The translations under genes were made by a program, and so were the position numbers. Source: Rhizobium grahamii CCGE 502 (GTDB lineage: Bacteria > Pseudomonadota > Alphaproteobacteria > Rhizobiales > Rhizobiaceae). Taken from it: DNA of 64,000 bases. The notes beneath the pieces were generated by a model. It did not search any database. It was given only the letters and a program-made list of their open reading frames with translations, and was not told the DNA's origin. The stretch covers positions 1-64,000 of the forward strand of contig NZ_AEYE02000008.1 in NCBI RefSeq assembly GCF_000298315.2, read 5' to 3'. Positions 59,823 through 64,000 of this stretch are shown here, piece by piece. The stretch's first letter is position 1, and each line of letters starts with the position of its first letter.

Positions 59823-60980
59823 ATGAGATTGAGATCATTGCTGCCGTGGGGCTCCGCGGCGGGTCGCAAAGCCGTGCCTGAGAAAAAGGCCGCTGGCGGC
59901 TTCATGTCGTTGACCGCGGAAGGGCGGGCGAGCTGGACCGGCCGCTCCTATGCCGCGCTGTCGCGCGAGGGCTTCATGAAAAACCCGGTCGCGCATCGCA
60001 GTGTCCGGCTGGTCGCGGAAGCCGCGGCCTCGGTGCCGTGGCTGCTCTACGAGGGCGATCGCGAGCGGCCGGATCATGCCATCCTCTCGCTGCTCGGCCA
60101 GCCGAACGGACGCATGGGTGGCCCCGATTTCTTTGAGGCGCTCTATGGGCACCTGCTGCTGTCGGGCAATGCCTATGTCGAGCCGCTGCTGGTCGGCGGA
60201 AACCTGCGCGAACTGCATCTGCTGCGGCCTGATCGCATCGGTATCGTCGAGGGCAGGGATGGTTGGCCCGAGGCTTACGACTATCGCGCCGGCGGTTCCG
60301 TGCGCCGCTTTCCGGCGGAGACGGAGGGGCTTGGTCTGCTGCACCTGAAACTCTTCCATCCCCTCGACGATCATCTCGGTTTCCCGCCGCTGGCGGCAGC
60401 GCAGGTGGCGCTCGATCTCTCCAATGCGGCCGCGACCTGGAACAAGGCGCTGCTCGACAATTCGGCGCGTCCATCGGGCGCTCTGGTCTACCAGCCGAAG
60501 GAGGGCGGCAATCTCTCGCCCGACCAGTACGAGCGGCTGAAGCAGGAACTCGACGAAGGCTATTCCGGCCCGATGCGCGCCGGACGTCCGCTGCTCCTGG
60601 AAGGCGGCCTCGACTGGAAGTCGATGGGACTGTCGCCGAAGGACATGGATTTCGTCGAAGCCCGCAATGGTGCTGCCCGCGACATCGCGCTCGCCTTCGG
60701 AGTGCCGCCGATGCTGCTCGGTATTCCCGGCGACAACACCTATGCCAATTACCAGGAGGCGAACCGTGCCTTCTACCGGCTGACCGTGCTGCCAATGCTG
60801 ACGCGCACCGCCGCCTCGCTCTCCGCCTGGCTCTCCGGCCACTACGAGGACCGCCTGCGGCTGGAGCCCGATCTCGACAGGGTCGCCGGGCTTGCTGCCG
60901 AGCGTGACCAGCTGTGGACGCGGGTGGGAAGCGCTGCATTCCTCAGCGACGAGGAGAAGCGGCAGGCGGTGGGGTACTGA
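59823..60980 (+). CDS. GTA/HK97-type portal protein
   Basis: A 385-residue HK97-family portal protein that forms the dodecamer through which DNA enters the head. NPVAHRSVRLVAEAAASVPWLLYEG, FFEALYGHLLLSGNAYVEPL, LHLLRPDRIGIVEG and GIPGDNTYANYQEANRAFYR are family blocks and agree with RcGTA g3. In compact GTA clusters it follows terL directly; here about 3.9 kb lies between them. The next genes DUF6107, protease and capsid follow in the expected order. Confidence 0.92.
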   Translation: MRLRSLLPWGSAAGRKAVPEKKAAGGFMSLTAEGRASWTGRSYAALSREGFMKNPVAHRSVRLVAEAAASVPWLLYEGDRERPDHAILSLLGQPNGRMGGPDFFEALYGHLLLSGNAYVEPLLVGGNLRELHLLRPDRIGIVEGRDGWPEAYDYRAGGSVRRFPAETEGLGLLHLKLFHPLDDHLGFPPLAAAQVALDLSNAAATWNKALLDNSARPSGALVYQPKEGGNLSPDQYERLKQELDEGYSGPMRAGRPLLLEGGLDWKSMGLSPKDMDFVEARNGAARDIALAFGVPPMLLGIPGDNTYANYQEANRAFYRLTVLPMLTRTAASLSAWLSGHYEDRLRLEPDLDRVAGLAAERDQLWTRVGSAAFLSDEEKRQAVGY

Positions 60981-61154
60981 AAACCTGCACCGCCGCATGA
61001 ATCAAACTCTGAGCGCCCGGACTCAATGTTCGAGCAAAAGCAAACAAGCGATTCAAAAGATTCGCTGAAGCGCGAGGACGACACCCTGAAATCGGCGCTG
61101 CGAAGCGTGATCGCCGGCTGGGGTGTCCTTCTTCGTCAACCAAGGATCCCTGCG

Positions 61155-61472
61155 ATGACAGACCTTTCCAACGATGCCGGGCTCTGGGCGACCAGGGCGC
61201 TCGGTGCATCGGCTGGGGCGGCGGTGTCGCTCGTCTATCTCCTGCCGAAAAGCCGGCGGGAGGCTGCGAGCCGCTTCTTCACCGGCCTTGCCTGCGGCAC
61301 GATCTTCGGCGGGCCGACGGGCATCTGGATCGCCGAAAGACTGGCGCTGGCGGATCGCCTCTCGGCCTCGGAGGTCGTGCTGTCGGGATCGGCGGCGGCA
61401 AGCCTTTGCGCCTGGTGGGGCCTCGGCATCCTGTCGCGCATCGCCGGACGATACGGCGCACGCGGACGCTAG
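61155..61472 (+). CDS. DUF6107-type small phage/GTA protein
   Basis: A 105-residue protein with at least one hydrophobic helix (GASAGAAVSLVYLL) and a second (VVLSGSAAASLCAWWGLGIL). AAGGA precedes the ATG at 61155. It sits between portal and protease, the place of the small g3.5-like gene of GTA clusters, and resembles DUF6107. The function in the particle is unknown; a membrane-linked role is possible. Confidence 0.7.
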   Translation: MTDLSNDAGLWATRALGASAGAAVSLVYLLPKSRREAASRFFTGLACGTIFGGPTGIWIAERLALADRLSASEVVLSGSAAASLCAWWGLGILSRIAGRYGARGR

Positions 61473-61506
61473 CCCGGGCATAACAATCTACAACGAGGAG
61501 AGCATC

Positions 61507-62091
61507 ATGACCGCAAGCCGCGCGCTGGCGCGATCACCCATGGGCGCGGATACGCGCAAGTTCGCCAATCTCGAGCTCCGGGGGCTGAGGCGCGACGGCA
61601 GCTTTTCCGGCTATGCCAGCGTCTTCGGTGAAGTCGATCTCGGCAAGGATGCGATCGAACGCGGTGCCTTTCGTAAATCGCTCGCCGAGCGCGGCGCGGG
61701 CGGGGTACGTATGCTCTTCCAGCATGACCCGGCCGAGCCGATCGGCGCCTGGAAGACGATCCGCGAGGACAGTCGCGGCCTCTATGTCGAGGGCATGCTT
61801 GCCGACGGCGTGGCCCGGGCGCGCGAGGTGCATCAGCTCCTGAAGAACGGCGCGCTCGACGGGCTTTCGATCGGGTTCCGCACGGTGCGGGCAAAGACCG
61901 ACGCCAAGTCGGGGGTGCGCCGCATTCTCGAAGCCGACCTCTGGGAAATCTCGATCGTCACCTTCCCGATGCTGCCTTCGGCGCGCGTCCAGAACATCAA
62001 GAATGCGCGGTGGTTCCGCGACAAGGAGACCGAGCTGGTCCGCGCCATGCGCCGGGCCGCCCGGATGATGCTGACAGAAACCTTCAGATAG
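61507..62091 (+). CDS. HK97-type prohead protease
   Basis: A 194-residue serine protease that matures the capsid. The family's His and Ser are in MLFQHDPAEPIG and GALDGLSIGFRTV, with the start FSGYASVFGEVDLGKDAIERGAF. GAGGAG precedes the ATG at 61507. It is followed by the capsid gene after 12 bases. Matches RcGTA g4 in type and position. Confidence 0.93.
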   Translation: MTASRALARSPMGADTRKFANLELRGLRRDGSFSGYASVFGEVDLGKDAIERGAFRKSLAERGAGGVRMLFQHDPAEPIGAWKTIREDSRGLYVEGMLADGVARAREVHQLLKNGALDGLSIGFRTVRAKTDAKSGVRRILEADLWEISIVTFPMLPSARVQNIKNARWFRDKETELVRAMRRAARMMLTETFR

Positions 62092-62103
62092 GAAAAACGG
62101 GAC

Positions 62104-63363
62104 ATGACCGACATGCATGAGACAGGTTCGAGGATCGCGCCGGAGATCAAGGCGGCGCCCGAAATGACGGCGGCCTTCGACGAATTCATGGAGGCCTTCG
62201 AAGCCTTCAAGGACACCAACGACCGCCGCCTCGGCGAGATTGAGGAAAAGCTGACGGCCGATGTCGTCACCCGCGACAAGATGGACCGCATCAGCAGGGC
62301 GATGGACGAGCAGAAGAAGGTGCTCGACCAGCTGGCGCTGAAGAAGGCGCGCCCGCCGCTCGGTCGAGGCGGCGGCAACGGCATTGAGGCGAACGAGCAC
62401 AAGGCGGCGTTCGAGCAGTATATCCGCCGCGGCGACGAGGCCGGCTTGCGCGAGCTCGAGGCGAAGGCGATGTCGGCGGGGACGGGGAGCGATGGCGGGT
62501 ATCTCGTGCCGCCGGAAACCGATACCGAGATCGGCCGCCGGCTCTCCGTCGTCTCGCCAATCCGCTCGCTCGCGACCGTGCGCCAGGTCTCGGGCTCGGT
62601 GCTGAAGAAGCCGTTCGCGACCTCGGGCATGGCGGCCGGCTGGGTGGCCGAAACGGCGGCCCGTCCGCAGACATCGAGCGCCCAGCTTGCCGAACTCTCC
62701 TTCCCGACAATGGAGCTCTATGCCATGCCGGCGGCAACGCAGGCGCTGCTCGACGATGCCGCGGTCGATATCGAAGGCTGGATTTCGAGCGAGGTTGACA
62801 CCGTCTTTGCCGAACAGGAGGGCACCGCCTTCGTGAACGGAGACGGCACCAACAAGCCGAAGGGCTTTCTTGCCTATACCGCGGTCGCCGACAGCGCCTG
62901 GAGTTGGGGTAATCTCGGCTATATAGCAACGGGTGCTGCCGGCGCCTTCAAGACGACGGGCGCCTCCGACACATTGATCGATACGATCTATTCGCTCAAG
63001 GCGGGTCATCGCCAGAACGCCAACTTCGTCATGAACCGCAAGACCCAGGCCGAGGTGCGCAAGCTCAAGGACGGTGATGGGCGCTATCTCTGGCAGCCGC
63101 CGGCGACCGCGGGCGAGGCGGCTTCGCTGGTCGGCTTCCCGGTCGTCGAGGCCGAGGACATGCCCGATATCGCGGCCAATGCGCTGTCGATCGCCTTCGG
63201 GGATTTCCGCGCCGGCTATCTCGTCGTTGACCGCACCGGCGTGCGCGTGCTGCGCGATCCCTATTCCGCCAAACCCTACGTGCTGTTCTATACGACCAAG
63301 CGCGTTGGCGGCGGGGTGCAGAACTTCGAGGCGATCAAGCTCATCAAGTTCGCCGTGAGCTGA
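62104..63363 (+). CDS. HK97-type major capsid protein
   Basis: A 419-residue capsid precursor. Residues 1-100 are a helical scaffold domain (EFMEAFEAFKDTNDRRLGEI, DEQKKVLDQLALKKA) that the protease removes. The HK97 fold starts near GTGSDGGYLVPPETDTEIGR and includes VNGDGTNKPKGFLAY and GVRVLRDPYSAKPYVLFYTT. Matches RcGTA g5 in type and position. Confidence 0.94.
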   Translation: MTDMHETGSRIAPEIKAAPEMTAAFDEFMEAFEAFKDTNDRRLGEIEEKLTADVVTRDKMDRISRAMDEQKKVLDQLALKKARPPLGRGGGNGIEANEHKAAFEQYIRRGDEAGLRELEAKAMSAGTGSDGGYLVPPETDTEIGRRLSVVSPIRSLATVRQVSGSVLKKPFATSGMAAGWVAETAARPQTSSAQLAELSFPTMELYAMPAATQALLDDAAVDIEGWISSEVDTVFAEQEGTAFVNGDGTNKPKGFLAYTAVADSAWSWGNLGYIATGAAGAFKTTGASDTLIDTIYSLKAGHRQNANFVMNRKTQAEVRKLKDGDGRYLWQPPATAGEAASLVGFPVVEAEDMPDIAANALSIAFGDFRAGYLVVDRTGVRVLRDPYSAKPYVLFYTTKRVGGGVQNFEAIKLIKFAVS

Positions 63364-63439
63364 CCGAGGCAGGGCGGGTGCGATCACATCCGCATCCGCC
63401 TGCCGAACATGCCTGCGTCACACCAATTCAGGATCGTCC

Positions 63440-64000
63440 ATGACTTATGCACTGATTACCCCACCGGTGGCGGAAGCCCTGACGCTTGCCGAGGTGAAGG
63501 CTCACCTGCGGCTTGACGAAGGCAACGAAGATGGGCTGCTATCCTCGCTGATCCGCGTCGCACGCGAGCATCTGGAACGCGCGACGGGCCTCTGCCTGAT
63601 CACTCAGGTGTGGCGCCTCCATCTTGAATCGATACCTGAGGACCGCGTGATTCAGATTGCCAAGGGGCCGGTGCAAGCCATTGAAAGCCTGAGCATTTAC
63701 GATGAGGCGGGTGCGGAAGTGGTATTGCCCGCGAGCGGCCATGTGCTCGACGGCAATGCCCGGCCGGCGCGTCTGGTGCTCGATCGAAGTACGAATCCCG
63801 CTATCGCCGCGAACGGCATCGAGATCGATTTTTCCGCCGGTTTCGGAGAAAGCGGTGCGGAAGTTCCCGACACGCTGAAGCGGGCGATGCTGATGCATGT
63901 CGCCCAGATGTTTGCCTTCCGGGGCGCGGTGGCCGTCGAGGATCAGCCGGCGGACATACCTGTTGGTTACGACCGGCTGGTTGCGCCATTCCTGATGCGG
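63440..64000 (+). CDS. Head-tail connector (gp6-like), cut by the window edge
   Basis: An open frame from the ATG at 63440 runs to the last base without a stop, giving at least 187 residues. MTYALITPPVAEALTLAEVK, then AHLRLDEGNEDGLLSSLIRV and AREHLERATGLCL is the typical head-tail connector start (gp6 / HK97 gp6 family). GFGESGAEVPDTLKRAMLMHVAQMF is also typical. AGGATCG lies before the ATG. It follows the capsid by 76 bases, as RcGTA g6 follows g5. The tail genes should lie beyond the window. Confidence 0.88.
   Translation, partial: MTYALITPPVAEALTLAEVKAHLRLDEGNEDGLLSSLIRVAREHLERATGLCLITQVWRLHLESIPEDRVIQIAKGPVQAIESLSIYDEAGAEVVLPASGHVLDGNARPARLVLDRSTNPAIAANGIEIDFSAGFGESGAEVPDTLKRAMLMHVAQMFAFRGAVAVEDQPADIPVGYDRLVAPFLMR

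Noticed and set aside
53857-64000. Complete prophage
   Set aside because: No integrase, repressor, replication gene or attachment site is visible, and gene types and order follow RcGTA-like clusters. The window end prevents a final decision.
1-64000. CRISPR arrays, insertion sequences, rRNA and tRNA genes
   Set aside because: No regularly spaced direct repeats, transposase motifs or RNA gene signatures were seen on reading the window.

Overview
The window looks like chromosomal DNA of an alphaproteobacterium of the Rhizobiaceae (Ensifer/Sinorhizobium or Rhizobium type). The reasons are a 143-residue MucR/Ros zinc-finger regulator, a seven-gene Pha/Mrp antiporter operon, rhizobial families of unknown function (DUF930, DUF1491, DUF2336, DUF5330, DUF6107, DUF6456), uniformly GC-rich coding sequence with AT-rich regulatory gaps, and FixK- and CtrA-type boxes. 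No rRNA, tRNA, insertion sequence, integrase or CRISPR array was found.

Layout. 1-8.2 kb: a truncated sulfite-oxidase-like molybdoenzyme, a dienelactone-hydrolase fold that has lost its catalytic residues, a winged-helix/TPR regulator divergent from a cupin gene, a large secreted arylsulfatase and a GNAT acetyltransferase. 8.2-24.2 kb: metabolic and envelope genes (PQQ glucose dehydrogenase, SelO, a DHA2 exporter, a homocysteine methyltransferase with a TetR neighbour, oligopeptidase B, a polysaccharide deacetylase, an FAD oxidase, an AI-2E family permease and a Tat-signal VOC dioxygenase). 24.3-27.6 kb: a FixK/FNR box followed by universal stress protein and DksA-like genes, then TrhA, GNAT, a P-loop kinase and MsrB. 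28.0-33.9 kb: the complete mrpABCDEFG operon.

34.3-36.2 kb: mucR, then two overlapping genes, a DnaA-domain-IV-like HTH protein and a DUF6456 protein. These resemble the split GafA activator of gene transfer agents (GafY and GafZ of Caulobacter). 36.2-42.1 kb: sufE, DUF5330, a PAS histidine kinase, a peptidoglycan-binding protein, DUF1491, DUF2336 and a small protein with an upstream CtrA box. 42.5-48.9 kb: split and fused DUF1254/DUF1214 genes, a 42-residue membrane protein, a DJ-1/PfpI protein, an adenylate-cyclase/TPR protein, and a scar in which a DUF1214 fragment abuts a sulfatase fragment. 48.9-53.6 kb: a bifunctional penicillin-binding protein, a Cys-cluster protein, a divergent TetR/SDR pair with a 28-bp palindrome between them, and a MmcQ-type protein.

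53.6 kb to the end: the head module of an RcGTA-like gene transfer agent. It has a promoter, a structured leader with an intrinsic terminator, a small-terminase candidate, TerL, portal, DUF6107, HK97 prohead protease, HK97 capsid and a head-tail connector cut by the window edge. About 3.9 kb separates TerL from portal and holds a minus-strand micro-gene, a GH19-like lytic enzyme, a Dabb protein, an epimerase and a GAF-GGDEF-PilZ protein.

Main hypothesis: the GafY/GafZ-like pair at 35 kb controls the GTA head module at 54 kb. The gap before each contains an identical 13-base sequence (34853-34865 and 53682-53694). The GTA leader carries a terminator of the kind a GafZ-type anti-terminator would have to read through. 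MucR and CtrA-type elements nearby fit cell-cycle-linked control. This is inference from sequence; no experiment or database search was run.
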